DNA of 64,000 bases from Ricordea florida (Eukaryota; Cnidaria; Anthozoa; Corallimorpharia; Ricordeidae), in the NCBI GenBank assembly GCA_949710005.1, contig OX453272.1, forward strand, positions 5,022,173-5,086,172, written 5' to 3'. The notes beneath the pieces were generated by a model. The model did not search any database, was not told where the DNA came from, and saw nothing but the letters and a program-made list of their open reading frames with translations. Numbering within the stretch: the stretch's first letter is position 1; each line of letters starts with the position of its first letter. Shown here piece after piece: positions 10,626 to 25,900 of this stretch. The translations under genes and the position numbers were made by a program.

Positions 10626-12989
10626 CAATTATAATGATGGTGAGGATGATGATAGCGAGGATAATGATAATGATTTGTATGGCACCTTACTAAAAGTCCA
10701 AAATAAAACCAAGAATGAGCAAAAAAGACGAGGTGCATGAACAATAAAATGGTTTAAAAACAGAGTATGTATCTGTTAACCGCTTATTTCTAAAGCTACA
10801 GACTTAGATGGGAAGGGAAAACGATATCAGAAGTATTATTAAAAAGATGTTTTAAATTTTTTGTTTAAAAAATTCGGTTTTCAAAGTGCAAGGTTTTACG
10901 TTTATAAGGGGGAGGGGGAGGGGAGCATATATTATCTTTGTTCCCTTTCCCCTCGTCTCCTCCTCTACATGGCCTCAGTGCTAAAGAATTCTGCTGCCAC
11001 CTAACGACCAAAAAGCCTTTCTCCAGATGTTCAAAAATAGTCTCTATCGAAGTTCACGGCAGTCTCAGTGAACATAATAATGAAGGATTGGCTTCTCTTC
11101 CCTCTCTATTCTTCTTTTCCCCAGCTCAACTCTCCGCGTAGGTAAGCTTTAATCTCAGCTCAATCTCGCCAGGCTACATCCACAAACGAGATTCCGTTAA
11201 GGAAATGAATTCTGCAAGCCACTTAGCCTGGAAGAACACGTATTTATCTTGTTCCGCTCTCAAAGTCGTGAATATTTCGTTTCCTTAACCCTTTTTGGTT
11301 TGTTGCTATTTCAGTGCGCAAAGTTATAGTGAAAAAAAAATCTGCAATATAATTAATAACCAGACATGTAAATCGCAGAATGGAATGCATACGTCAGGGA
11401 AATACGTCATTTAAAAAAATGATTTGCAGTATTCAGTTTTATCTCTCGCTCTGGACTAAAATAGTTACACAAAAAAGATGTAATGTAAAAAAAGTTGAGC
11501 AGAAGGAAATTACCTCGTACTGTACTGAAATACATTTTTCCTCAATTGACTTTGCACCTAGGTACCGAAGAGGACAACAATGACTACTTGTGCTTGTATA
11601 AGACGATCTCCTGTTTTTATTTTACTTGAGGGAGGTGGCTACAGTTAATGTTCCTACTTACATTAAGAGGAAGAGCCTGTTTTAACTATAAGTTCACGAG
11701 TACCACGACGATAACGAAAAACGCCATGTAAAATGCGACGTTTGAGATAATCGAATTCGACGGTTAGGTTCTCGACAAATCTGCGATTGAACATGATAAG
11801 TCGACGATTCTACCTGTATGACATTACTTGAAAATATGAATTCAGTTCAAGAAGGCACTGGTAATTTAATCGTGGTGCCTATAAAATTAACAGATTTGCA
11901 ACATGCATGATAGCAGGCAAAATAACTATGGCGTTGAGGATAATGACAACATCAACGATAATAATAACGAAAACGATGATGATGACGATGAAGATATCAA
12001 TACTATTAAAATAACAATAATAATAATAATGATAATAATAACGCAGAATTCAATATTTTAAATCTGCACGATCCCTTCTAAGGAACTGTTTGAAGTTTGC
12101 GTTCACATTTTATATGTTCGAAAAACACCTGAAATCCCAGATTTTTTTATGAAAAGTTACGTTTGCTAAAACTGCTAGAGTCTAGAGAACAAGCAATTCG
12201 AAAACCTTGTTTAAAATAATTAGGAAGAATAAACCTGGAAGAATTCAATTAATTTTAATGTTTAGACAAAAATGGATGATGAAAATACCCTTTGGGGTCA
12301 GACACACCTAAGAAACCCTAACACACCTAAGAAACCCTCAGTATTATACATATATTTAAAGCTAATGCCGCCAAACAAATGAGTTAAACGAATAAATCAA
12401 CTAAACATCAACAAGATTAAGAATCCCAACTGGCTGCAGGTGAACAAGTTAGATATTTATAAACGCGGTCGGGGGCGAGATTCAAAATCGGGTCCTCCGC
12501 CACGCTTCATTTATATGATTGTACTATACTCCCCCGGCACTTTGACTTTTCACCGCACACTAATGTCAGCTAGACAATGACTGATACTGGCTGCATTCCG
12601 TATTCTCTAATATCTTTTCAACAGACTAATCACGTTGACCTTTTGTTGTTCAAAATAAGCTAAAGGTAAAGAAATTACATGTAAATTAATCATAATAACA
12701 TTATACAAACCTCGTTCAGCGTCTTTATCAATAAATTAAACCCTTCAATTGACATATTATAAGATGATTTACTGTTTGGAACGTTCAACTCTGCACGTTG
12801 CGGGAATCAGCGGACAAATTGATGTGATATTGCGAACCTTATTTTCAGGATAGGAGAGTGTGACTAATTCTCCATCGCTGGACAATTTGGCACGAAAACG
12901 AAGAACGTGGACGACTTAGTTTTCTGCTCAACCCATGAGCTGAAGTTTCGTGCAGTTTAACCCTTTCCCTTACCAACTCAGCGAAGTCA

Positions 12990-13990
12990 AAGAAGTTTAT
13001 TCTTAAATTTCAGGGATAAAACGTGTATATCTACTCCTACACGGTAGCTTTCCGATCCAGCAACTTCATGGCTTGATTCACAGATACGAAAGTTGGAACC
13101 ACACCGTATAGTAAAACAAACAGTACCACAGTACAGCACTGTGCTGTAGCTTTTCAAAGAATGGTCACACTGCATGGTTTGATCCACAGATGAAAAAGAT
13201 AGAACAACACTGTATAGTAAAACAAACAGTACCACAGTACAGTACTGTTCAGTAGTTTTACAAAGAATGGTCCCACTGCATGGTTTGATCCACAGATGAA
13301 AAAGTTAGAACCACACTGTATAGTAAAACAAACAGTACCACAGTACAGTGCTGTTCAGTAGTTTTACAAAGAATGGTCACACTACATGGTTTGATCCACA
13401 GATGAAAAAGTTAGAACCACACTGTTTAGTAAAACAAGCAGTAACACAGTACAGTACTGTTCAGTAGCTTTACAAAGAATGGTCACACTACATGGTTTGA
13501 TCCACAGATGAAAAAGTTAGAACCACACTGTTTAGTAAAACAAGCAGTAACAGTACAGAACTCGGTTTAGCTGGTAACTTTCCAAAAAAAATGGTCATAC
13601 TGCATGGTTTAATTCTGATGTGTGAAACTGAGAACAACTCTGTATGGTGAAACACACAATACCGCGGCCACAGTACATACAGTACCGTTCAGGATGGTCA
13701 CACTGCATGGTTTGATCCACAGACGAAAAATTTAGAACTATCCTGTACAGTAAAATAAAGAGTAACAAAGTACCGTACTGTTCAGTAGCTTTGCATAGAA
13801 TGATCACAATACGTGATTTGACTCTTAGATGTTAAACTTAGAACCAAACATAGAAAAACACACATTACTACAGTGCAGTACTGTTCAGTACTTTTACAAG
13901 GGATGGTCACACTGCATGAAAAAGTTAGAGCCACACTGTATAGTTAAACAAACAGTACCACAGTACAGAGCTGCGTAACAGTTTTCCATT
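12990..13990. repeat. Minisatellite array A, unit 106 bp, about nine copies
   Basis: The landmark CCACAGATGAAAAAG recurs at 13184, 13290, 13396 and 13502, a spacing of exactly 106. Diverged copies extend the array on both sides. Each unit contains the near-palindrome CAGTACAGTACTGTTCAGTA. The same unit forms array B in a chordin intron (19745-20335). Confidence 0.85.
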
Positions 13991-13994
13991 TCTG

Positions 13995-14055
13995 GGGTAT
14001 AGAGAGTATGATTTATAGAGGGTATAGAGGGGTATAGAGGGGTATAGAGTATGAT
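13995..14055. repeat. Short tandem GTATAGAGGG repeats
   Basis: Four to five copies of an 11-base unit (GGGGTATAGAG) lie directly after array A. They have no coding content. Confidence 0.6.
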
Positions 14056-16995
14056 TTTACATTTTATGTAAAAGCATAACTATCAACAAGAATTTTCGTA
14101 TTTGACAGCATAGAAGAGGTGTAAAACGCATAACGATGTACGTGGAATAAGGGCTCACGTAAATGTCGGCATATCAAAGAAATACGGCCCTTGACTGCAT
14201 CCTATTAAAAAGCGAAATTCAGTTATGGACTTACTTAGCGATTTACACTGTATTTGACCGAGCGTGATAAACGACCTCCACGTTTTTTGTAGAGATCTCT
14301 GATGGCATTACTCGACTCGCAAATTTCCAAGCATCTATCGTTTCACGCGTAAGCTTTTGTATTTCCAACAGATTACCGTTCAACAAAGACAGGTTGACTC
14401 AGTTGAGATATGAATTATTTTGGAATTTAATTCGATGCCAATAACATCCTGGGTAATTTTATCCCACAACAAAGAGAGCGAGTTCGAATTCTGACGGACT
14501 CTACCTATGGATCAAAATCGGGACAATTGAATTAGGCTTCTGACAACTTTTGTCGACTTTTTCCAAAGGCATAGTATTCTTTTAGACCTCCACTAAAATA
14601 TTTATTTTTAGTTTCTTCCAAAATAGCACGGAAACAATAACTTTTCTTTATTTGAGCTCTCCAAAAGGTTGTGTGTTTAATAGTTTAAGTAGCTAACACA
14701 ATTCGTGCTGCAGAAATGATTTAAGTCCATTTAATGACAAGTTGATATTGTTCATGTGAACTGAGAAGGAATCATGCGGACACAATTTACTTCGCACGAA
14801 AAAAAAAACATCTTAACAGAAGAAATATCAGACAGAACGGAGCCTGAAAAGGAAAATCGCTCAGACTATATCTATAGGAATTTTTCAAGTATCTGTAAGT
14901 TAATTACGTAGTTTCGAACGGGAAAATGTAAGATTCTTTGCTTGGTTTCGTGCAAAGGCGTTACAGTTGCAAATTTTTTTCTCTCCCCTAATTAATGACT
15001 TTTGCTCTAAAGAACTGAAATCTAGTCGGCTGTTAATCACAATAAAAACAAAGAAACCAAATCACTTAAACCACTTTTGTGCAGATCGTGAAATACGAAT
15101 TGCAAAGAAAGTCGTTAGATATTGACCCGGAAATTGCGGTGTGGTTTTTGAGGCAACCGCAAAAATTACGAACGTCTGCCTCCCCATCAAGGACATTTCA
15201 TCTTCCTTCTTCCGGTCTTTCAGGCACCAAATGTGCGTTCTTCAAAAACACGTCATCTCAGTTATGTTTTCTAAGTGTTATATCCGATATCTTTCGCAAG
15301 AAAGAGGATCGAAAAAATTTGTAGAGAGCCGAGAGGGGTTTAAACACGTCAATTTAGATGAGGCTTGTGTTGGTATACCTGATTTTCATCGATTTAGAAC
15401 GTAGTACTCGAGGTAAGTTTTTATCTCTGCCTGAAGTGCTTAGTTACGTGTTACTTTTGCTTCGCAGCCAAAGACGAGTCTCAAGTCGACCGCAAAGTAG
15501 TCACATGTTGTCAGCACCCGTCGAAAGAGCAACAAGTGGTTGATTTCATCGTGTGCAAGAATAAAACAACACATGAAAACAAAGGGAGGAGTTGACACAA
15601 GAGAGCTTTCAACTTTGACATTTGTTCATATTGGTTGTCACTCAAAATCATTTTACACAGTAAGTTGTAATTTTTCTGAAAAGTTTAATCGTTTAGTTAG
15701 ACCAGGTTAGTGTGTCTTTACATCGCTTCGTAGCTTATCTCCCAAGAGAGATGAAGACAGCGGAAGCTTAACGCGCGCTTCACAGAGTGAGAGGGGGTAT
15801 CCGGATTGTGCCCTCCCAATTGCACTGTTTTTTTTAAGTCTACAATACCTCTCATTCATAAAAAAATGTTGTGATAAATTACACGATATCACAACTTTGA
15901 AGACTTGTTGGCAAAACAAATTGTCACCCCGCACCATTAACGCTTGTCATCATATTGTTGCAAACTATTTGTGTTGAATGCGCTTTGAAATAAATGACCG
16001 CTCGTACCTCCAACGAAGGAAATTGAGTGTTCACTGTCGTTTAACTTTGCTCTCCCTGCTTTGCTCTCCTCAACTCCTTGTTTCAACTTTGCAATGCTCG
16101 AATTGAGCTATGACAATTTGTATCTGGCTTCCTAACACAACGACTTGATTAACAAGTTGTTTTTTTTCTATTACACTTCAATGCTTGCCTGCAAGTTTCA
16201 CATGAGAGAAATCGCGCCGGGAAAGTTTCACTGTCGAGGTACCTTTTCTTGCGGATTAAGTTTGACGTGATAGCAATGTTTACAAAATGTCTGCCGATAT
16301 TGTCAAGAAGTATGCAGGACCTTTGCGTTGGATGTGACCATAGAGTTATCAAAAACGACCTCCCCAGAGCAATTGTTTACTTTTACGAACAGAGTGTTAA
16401 AAATAATTGTTTGACACGATTAAGGCAGCCATGTTCGTTGGAAGGTCCTGTTCGGCGCTACGAATTGATAACTCGTCAGTCACAAAACAATGATTATCGG
16501 AACAATTGAGCCTAATTGAGTCAACAGTCAATATAATTCTCCCTAAACAGTGATAAACCTTATTTGAGCGACCAATGAGACGGGTCAATATAAAAATTGC
16601 AAGCAATTCCAGAAATAGACAGCGCTGCGAAAGATCGGCTGCTTAAAAGTGTTTTCCTCGCCTGAGCTATTTTGCACTTAAGAGGTACATCATATTTAGA
16701 CAAAAGAGTGCCTTTAGCCGCCGCTGAAGTTTCAACAATTCTCAATCACGCTTTGCCTTATTAAAATCACGATATTAGGTTATAAAGAACAAATACGACC
16801 GAGGGGGGCCAAACACAGCTAACCAAGAACTTTCGAACAATAAAAATAAATATTGTCACCGCTGCAAATTACTTCAGTGTTTGTTTTCAGGTGAAGCTGA
16901 CGTGAACTAGCGAGGCTGCTCAAAGCGTTGCGAAGTGTCTGTACAAACTCAAGTCTGAAAACCAACTCAAAACTCCTGGTTTAATTCATTTTAGG

Positions 16996-19900
16996 ATGAA
17001 GAGTTGTTTAGCAACAAAAATTCTGCCTTTTGTCCTGCTGTCGCTGTGCGCAGCGTCGGAGCTGATGCTTCGGCCAGTTGGAAGTGAATACCAGCCTACT
17101 TCCAATCATGATCAAGGTACGATCCTTCTCTATATTCTACTATCCATGTCTTGTGAACTCACTCTTAAGCTTTAATTAATGCTAAAATATTCTCCACTAG
17201 TGAACTCTATAAGTATCATTTTCAACTGTCTTTGCAAAAGTCTGAGTTTTACTTAGCTGTCTACCAGAATATAAGCATTACAGATAAGAGTTCATTTGTC
17301 TTAAATCTCCTATCGTTTGACGCGACCGACGTCGTATCGTAAATTTGTTTGCATAGTCTTGGCGCACGCTTAACGTAGTATCCATTTCTTGTATAGGTGC
17401 ATGAGATTGATTTTGCTCTTTTTAAGTTAAATTCTCCTAAATCCATAGCTCAAATTAATCTTTTAGTCAAGGAACATTTTTACGGCTACATACCAACTCA
17501 GTTTTGTTTACTTTTACGTAAATTAGCCACACAGATGACTTATGTTTCAGTTCTTCCTAATTTGTTTTCTTTCACAGGTTGTACCTTCGGTTATCTACAC
17601 TATGACATCGGAGATTCCTGGCACCCAGATCTACCACCGCTTGGAGTAGTGTACTGTGTGACTTGCACGTGCAAAGAGGTATCCTAGCAATAATTAGTAC
17701 AACTCGGACTTGTGAATCAGGGAAAGTCTTAGCCTTAAGTTTGTAGGCTAAGATTAAATTAAGACAATTTTGGAGAAAAAACGCTTTAAATTGGTAAGTC
17801 AGAAGGTACCAACTCAAAATTCCTCTGCAGATGTTAAGCAAAACGACAAATTTCACTATGCTTGCAATACATTTTCATTCGAGTTCAATTTGAAAATAGT
17901 GAACTACGGTCTCAACGGATTATTTATTTTTTTGGAAACTGCATTCCTTAACTTCTTTAAGTCGAGTATGTGAGAAGTTTATCTCATTTTTATCGCTAAC
18001 AATCTAATTTGCGCTCAATTGATACGGAACTCCCGCTGTGTGATCAATGCCTGCTCTCCATGAGAGAAATCAGTTTTGGCAATTTATCCTTTTTGTTTCG
18101 TTCTAAATTAACAAAGAAAACATTTATTTGAAAGATGACAATTCACTCGCCAATTAAAATAATCCCATATACACAGAAGAACAACAGCCTTTGTAGTTTG
18201 TTCGCCGGAAGCTTAATAATGAGCAAGATTTAGAAGCTTAAGTCAGCGGTGAGCGTTCGTTTAAACAAAACGTACCATAGTACGTCTTGTACTGTGCAAC
18301 GACTGTGCATTCAGTTTAGACTCCGATAGTTTACGTATATTGAAACAATATTCCTCCTTTGAAGAGCAATGATCGCTATTTTATACAGCCGAGGAAAGAG
18401 ATAACTGGCTTTTAATTTCGTGGTAATGGCCTATAAACAAACTTACTTTAATTTCATAAACAAAACGGTTTTCCACCACACGCGAAGCTATAGGACAAGG
18501 GTTATCAATAGAATGGAGAGGCGACTGTTATATAGCCCCAGCTAACTTCTGTGGATTAATTCTAAAGAGGAAAAAAACTCAACTCGAAAAGAAACGTGTC
18601 CTTAGTACCTACCGTTAAAGAGCTCTAAATTCCGATTACAGATCACATACACTCCAGGGACTCGTTTCATTGCTTGACACGTTACGTCATAGGGAACGCC
18701 CTTTGTAAGTCCAGGACTGAATCCCGTTCTCACTGTGTGCCATACATGATATAATTCCTTCAGTCACTGTGCCGCCAGAGGTCAAACGTTCGCCATAGAG
18801 TGTGGTCCTAACTTTTAACGGTGTGATTCCACTTTGCACCAACAGATTCAAACCTTGAGTCGTACATTGTGCTTCTAACTTTTAATTCTTCCTCTAGCCA
18901 GAGTCAAACCGCGAGTAATACAATCGGTGACTCCAGCTTTTGACTCTTGCACTCACGTGTTCAAACCTCAGTTGAATCGCACTATGTGGTTCTACTTTTG
19001 AACCCTTTCTATGACAAGAATTCAAACTTGAGTCGAACATCGATGTTCTAGCTTTTAACCCTTCCTCTAGTAAGGCTCAAACTTTGCCAGCCTCAATCAA
19101 GTTTGTAAATAAGATTCGCCTCCAGCTACTTGGGATTCTATGGCTTGTTAACCATGCTTTCTGATTTATTTACTTCACTCATTCACTTGGCCCCTCTCTA
19201 GCCTTAAGTGCTTTAATTACTGCGGATGGTAAATAAATGTCAGCTACACGTTGTAGTCACTGAATGTTGATCGCGACGTTTCGACTGCTTACTGCTAGTC
19301 TACTTCAGGCCATGGGGTCGAATGATTCCGGTTCATCATTATGTAGCTGTGTGGTCTGCTCTGATTGGTGCGTTTCGATTTTGCTATTGTTCTCATCATA
19401 TTGTTATCATCACATTTTCCACGATGAACAACAACCCATTCCTTAACAAAATGTCAGCTATTTTAATTATTGATTCTCTTTATGCTTTTCTGCAACCGGG
19501 TCCGGACACATTTTCATGGTTTTCCATCAGCGCTAAATTAAGAACGTCTTAGAATATAATGGTATTAGCTTGTACTCGTGTTTTGATTTGCATTAATTAC
19601 GTCACTTTCCACAGATTTCAAATACATCAAAAACCGGCAGAGTGACCTGCCGTGATACGAGACACCGCTGTCCAACAACATCGTGTGCCAACCCGAAACT
19701 CGCCCCAGGTCAATGTTGTCCTTCTTGTCCCGACGGTAAGAAACGCACTGTTGCAATGCATGGTTTGATCCACAGATGAAAAAGTTAGAACCACACTGCA
19801 CAGTAAAACAAACAGTACCACAGTACAGTACTGTTCAGTAGCTTTACAAAGAATGGTTTGAAAACGTTAGAACCACACTATACAGTAAAATAACCAGTAT

Positions 19901-22900
19901 CACATTACAGTACTGTTCAGTAGCTTTCCAAAGAATGGTCGCACTGCATGGTTTGATCTACAGATGAAAACGTTAGAACCACACTGTATAGTAAAACACA
20001 TAGTACCACAATACAGTACTCTTCAGTAGCTTTACAAAGAATGGTCACACTACATGGTTTGATCCCCAGATGAAAAAGTAAGAACCACATTGTATAGTAA
20101 AACAAACAGTACCACAATACAGTACTGTTCAGTAGCTTTACAAAGAATGGTCACACTGCATGGTTTGATCCACAGATGAAAAAGTTAGAACCACATTGTA
20201 TAGTAAAACAAACAGTACCACAATACAGTACTGTTCAGTAGCTTTACAAAGAATGGTCATACTGTATGATTTGACCCACAGATGAACAAAAGTTAAAACC
20301 ACAGTATATAGTAAAACAAACAGTCAATTGTACAATACTCTTCTGTCTCTTTTGATATAAATTTATATCAATAGACTTCAAAATTTTCGTCTTGCTTACT
20401 GGATATATTCCCAAAAGTTTATACCAGTTGAAACGCTAAGAAGCAGTGACTAGCAACAGCGACAGCGAGAAGAGCCATTCACTCGCTGTTGTGAAATCAA
20501 AATCAAGTATTTACTTGTTTGAGTGTCAGCGCAAGTAATGAATGTATGCGAGAAATTCTAACTTTCATAAAAGATAACTCTTCAATTGTTTCTTCTTTCA
20601 GAATACATTTCTTTACTGACGGTTCCGGACGCTTCCACTTCCCACCAAAATGGCATTGCACGTGCGCATTTCACATTGGTCGGCCATGCTCTTCACATTT
20701 CAATTCGCTATGAGGGGTAAGTGAAGATATGAGTGGATAGGTATGAATGAGTGAACTACTTAATTTGAATAATGTAATTTCATAGATTTCCTGTGTTATA
20801 AGCTGCTTCACATTAAGTTCGCATTTCTGAGTAAAGCGTTGGAGTAATTAAATACGATGAGCAAAAATTACACAACAGCAAATTAATTTTAACTTGAGTT
20901 TTTCATTTCAAATGATAGTTCTAGGTTTCACTTCTGCAGTATTAACCTAAGTTGTGAATTGCGAGGTAGTCTGAAAAAAAAAGAACGAGCTGAAACGGGA
21001 TTGGTAGCAGCGACCTCGCGGACGCTAAGCTAGCCGAGTATGCTGGGAACGGGTCAACAGTGGGTTCATGTTCGAACAAGTATTCTCGAATTCATTAATA
21101 ATGCAAAAGAAAAATACAAAGGAAATCAGGCACCGTGACGTATTTGGATATCTGATGAAACACGGCTCGATTTTGGCTCGTTAATTTCTCCTTCTAAATA
21201 ATTTTGTTTGAGAAGCTATATTAGACACTCGATACATGTGTTCACATATCAAACACCTCGACTTTCACCAAAAATGCACTGAGCGTCGCATTTTTAGTTC
21301 TCTTCTCGGTGTTTTATATGTGATGAAACACTGTATCTCGTGTTTGATATATTACAGGAATGATATCAACAATTTGAGTACGTATGAAATAAACCGCAAT
21401 GCATATATGATTAATTTCATACATTTACTGAAACTGTAGACTCTATTCTCTTGTCATTTTTAACTAGTATAAGATTAATTTTTCTCGTTTCCATTCAGGA
21501 CACGAAAGGTTCGAGAGGCGATATTCTTTGGTTTAGATGGTTCACCGGTCAAAGAAATAAATATTCAGCGAAGAGCTATCAATGGAACGCGGGTGAGTTT
21601 CATGACATATTAACCAATCACAGGAGCACATTACCCGTGGGTGGGCTCCTGTCAATCATCTAAGTTAAGCAATACAGAATTAGTCCAAACTCACAATTTG
21701 AGTACTATTTGAAATAAATCATATACTGACTACTATCTGTTGTTTTTATATTATCAGGTTTGTCTGGTGTGGAATCATTTAAACTACAAACAGGTCCAGT
21801 CTCTTAAAGATGGAAATGTCAGTTTAGCGTTAAAATTCAAACGACAAAAATCTGTGGGACTCAAGGGGAGTATCTCACGCTACAATTCGTATTCAGAGGG
21901 TAAGTGTGGGGAGTGGAATTGCAGTATTGGTATCTCTAACATGGCACTTTGGATTTGTATTTAATTTTTGCCAGGAAACAAAAGTTTCCGAGGATTATTT
22001 ATCTTCTTCCAATTTTCGCTGGGTAAGGCCCAAAAGTGGAAAGTTCTCGGAAAGGAATAAAATCAGTTAGCAGTCAGGGAGAATGGTGGGAGTGGAAGTA
22101 CAAAAGTAGTTGTAATACTATTTAGTAATAGTTGTAGTAAAGGCAGAAGTGTTATTACTATTTTTGCCATTATAATTATTATTAGAAGTAGTTGATGAAG
22201 CGTAAAAGTGCCAGTAGTATTAATGGTATGTTGGTACCGATGCCAGTGTTTGTTAGGTTAGTGTTGGTGTTGGTGTTAGTGTTGGTGTTGGTGTTAGTGT
22301 TGGTGTTGGTATTGTTATTGTTATTGGTGTTGGTATTGGTGTTGGTGTTGTTAATGTTGTTGTTGTTATTGTTATTGTTATTGTTACTGTTATTGTTATT
22401 GTTATTACCTCCGCCAAGGAGGTTATGTTTTCACGCCTGTCTGTTTGTTTGTATGTCTGTTAATCATTTTACGCAAAAACTAATCAACTAACCAAATTTG
22501 GTGGAAAGGTCGCAAATATACCCAGGATCAATCGATTAAAATTTGGGATTTATCCGGATTAAACTCCGGATCTCAGATCCAGATGAGTGTAATATCAGGT
22601 GTACATATGTGGCGGGGCGGAGGTATGCGCTCTACCGAGTGCCCTTCTAGTTGTTATTGGTATTGGTGTTGGTGTTGGTGTAGGTATTGGTAATTGTATT
22701 GGTATTGGTGTAGGTAATGGTAATGGTAATGGTAATGGTGTTGGTCTTGGTGTTGGTGTTGGTGTTGGTATTGATATTGGTTTTGGTATTAGAAGTAGTA
22801 AAAGTATTGATGGTATTAGTATAAGTAGTAGTGCCTCACTGGTAGTGTACCGTTTATCCTTAATATTACAGAAAGTTTCGAAGCATTATTGTCTTCCGAT

Positions 22901-25900
22901 GACACAACATCAAGCGCGCTGGTATCCTTAAAGTTGGGGAAGAACGGAAAGCTAATCCGAATTTTCCTTCGTTACAGTGGATCTCGAACTACTGGTAGGT
23001 TGTTGTTTTAATTCTCGTTGTAGTCGACGTTCAGCGAGGTTGGATTCTCTTATTTGTTTCCTTTTGACTTTTCTTTTCAAGGTCCAGAAACCCAAGTGAC
23101 CTTGAAAATTGTCAAGATGGCTACAGACCACAAAGATGCACGGGTTTTGAAAATACTGAGAGCTTCGCAAGTAAAGAACAAGGTAGAACAACACATGGTC
23201 CAAAAAAAGCTCAAGTATAAGAAAACAAAGTCCCACAAAAGAAGACATTTATTACAGACCATAAGAATACACTTCAATAGAAAAAAAACGCTTGTTATGA
23301 GAACAGACAAGATTCGGAGTCATAGAATAGCTACTACCGGTGTTATGCTCTACCAGCTACGTTATCTAGCTGTTCATGCTGGAAGAAGGCCAATGTAGAC
23401 AGTCCATTGACAATTTGTAATGGAAACTTCTATTCCAAATGATAGAAATGTTTGGCAGCGTTACACTCACTACAGGTTGCAAGTCAAAGAACTGCAGTGC
23501 TGCAGTAACTATCCTTTTACAACTAAGTTTCTTTCTTTGTGTAGAAAGGTGATTTCAGGATGACATGGTCTAATCCAACGGAGCATGCTCTGAAGTGGCT
23601 AGTACGTGGATTTCTAAACATCACTGCTTCGATACAAACCGCTGACCATACCACAGAACTGAGTGGGTGCATTAAGACAAAGCAAACTTGTAACAGTGAG
23701 TATAAAGAAATTCCTAATTTTTGTGTACTGAGAAATTAATCAAGAAAACGTTCTGAGAAATCCTCTTTTTACGGTATGTTTCAAAAACTTCAAGTGAGCA
23801 ATTTCGCTCAAACATAACACGCCTCTTAACACTTTTACTCCAACGTTTGATCAAAGTTTAACTTCTCCTGATATCATTGCATCGTTGACCAAAAGACTCA
23901 CTTAAGGAGGATAAGGCAATTGATGAACTTCGGGATTTTGAGTTAGTCTAGCATTTCATTCTTCAAACTGTTATGTAAGGAAGCTTATCAGACACTCTAT
24001 TGAGAATTGCTTCTTTGATCTCAAAATTGAAAGGTTTGCATTTGAAAGACACCCTGCTACAGTGAAGGCTTTAATGTACTTGAACAGAACGTTTACAAAA
24101 CCTCAGAGTCTTTCACTACAATGAGTGACTAGAATGTCACTTCTTCAAACGAGATCAGTGCATTAATCAGACACTCAAATGAGGAGAATTGAGTAACTTT
24201 TTTAACTTGATCTAACGTTTGATTCCTTCACACTGACAAATAAGGAGGTGTATAGCACACACTGATGAGAATTGCTTGTTAGATCTCGGGACGAACCGTC
24301 AACATGACTGCTGTACGTTGTTTCGGAGAAACTGAATCAGCTTGAAAGCTCAGTTCAATATTGAGTGAGTTTATTGTTCTGTTGCAGCGATTGTCTCGCA
24401 GCTGTCCGGCCGAGATGCGCCCAGGCCTACAATGACAGGAGCCAGCGGTTTTGCTTCCTTAGAATTTGACGAGAATGGACAAATACACTATCAGGTACCA
24501 AAGTAGATGAAAACAAATATAAACACTAATAACAACAATAATGATAATAATAATAATAATAATAATAATCATAATAATGACTATAATAGTAATGTCAAAC
24601 TTGGTTTAGAATGTAGAACTGAAGAGACACTTGCTTAATGAAAAGCTTTCAAGGTTTTACAGACGGCGTTTTGTCACAAAGTAACCTTTTTGTCATTTGC
24701 TCGTAGATCTTTTTATCAGGTTTGGTGAGCGATGTCTTGGACATTAGTATCCAGGCTTCAAAACTCAGACAGACTGTGAAAAGACTGTCAAGACTAGTCA
24801 CCCCAGACTCCCACGGACGGATTAAGGTATATATCTCAGAGCGGTTGTATAACTCTTTGTATTTTGGGGCAGAACAATGGAGAGAATGACCTTTCAAACG
24901 TTAAAAGAGTTATTTAGCCGGACGGTTTGCTTTTTCTTTCGACAATTTTCCGTAAAAAATGTGAACTTAGTTTTCATTGTTGCCTATGTTTTTGAATGTT
25001 GCTCTCCTGCTTTTAAATAGGTGGTAGGTGTATGGGAGAGACCATCATTTTTGGAGACGTGTTGGCTATTCAGTGGAAACATGTACATCAATGTACGCAC
25101 GACTGGCAACAGAATTGGAGAGATACACGGCCAAATTAAACAGTTCCTACACCAAGGACACCATTTATCATACCATGGTAATAAATCCCGTATTTCATAA
25201 TTCACTATCGAGTTGTTCTTATGCATGTTGTACTACTTCGTTACGTAATGGCGTTTTGATATGAAAAGCAACAATGACCAAATCCACTTTTGGACATCAA
25301 AAATTTGAGCGTAAGTAAATCAAATTGGATATTGGCTAGCAACTGAGTCGTACACTTCAAATCAACCGTTATAATGGTGTATGGTTTATCATTTTCAAAA
25401 CGTTTCCGGAAATTCAGGCTGGAAAGTAAATGGAACATAAGTTTCTTGGACCTTTCAGTGGAAATTTGCCAGTAACAACGGAACGTATGGAAAGGTAGTC
25501 CTGTTTGTCCATTCGGAATGTTCCAAACGAAATTCTGTGTTCCATTTCTTTTAAAGTCATCTGTTGATGTTAGTTCTAGATTCTTCGTTCCAACAGAAGT
25601 GGATCTTGCAAATGGTAAACAACCATCCCAAACAGAATTTCCCAATCATGAATTTTGTTTGCCATTTGCCAAAACCGTACACTGACCGGTTTTCCCATGT
25701 AAATGGTAAACAACCAATAATTTCCGAAGCACACCTCTTGCATCTCCACTATTAGGTAAACATAATAATCCGGCGAAATAATTGTGAAGACAACTAATAG
25801 ATTTCTTTCTTTACGTCTAGATCCTCCCGTTCTTTTATCTGGAAACGAGGTTGTTCCCAGTATTCAGACGGGTGCAGCCGGGCAGGCCTGGTTCACACTT

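Larger units (their letters stand above)
9200..16995. other. Repeat-rich spacer between sulfotransferase and chordin
   Basis: The two genes are divergently arranged, so both promoters should lie here. It holds the trinucleotide tract (10174-10625), AT/GAT-rich microsatellite DNA (about 11935-12045), the 106-bp array (12990-13990) and short GTATAGAGGGG repeats (about 13995-14055). Several short open frames at 15000-16700 have no recognisable product or splice context. The region just before 16996 ends in TTCATTTTAGG, which could be a 5'UTR acceptor for the chordin start exon. Confidence 0.6.

Noticed and set aside
10020..10740. Three long ORFs (177-202 codons) on both strands in the trinucleotide tract
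   Set aside because: They are made of Leu, Thr or Val runs that only reflect the ACT/GCT repeat; they have no unique domain and occur in several frames at once.
15079..15543. Three overlapping ORFs upstream of chordin
   Set aside because: Hydrophilic, no domain, overlapping in different frames, and no splice link to the chordin start.
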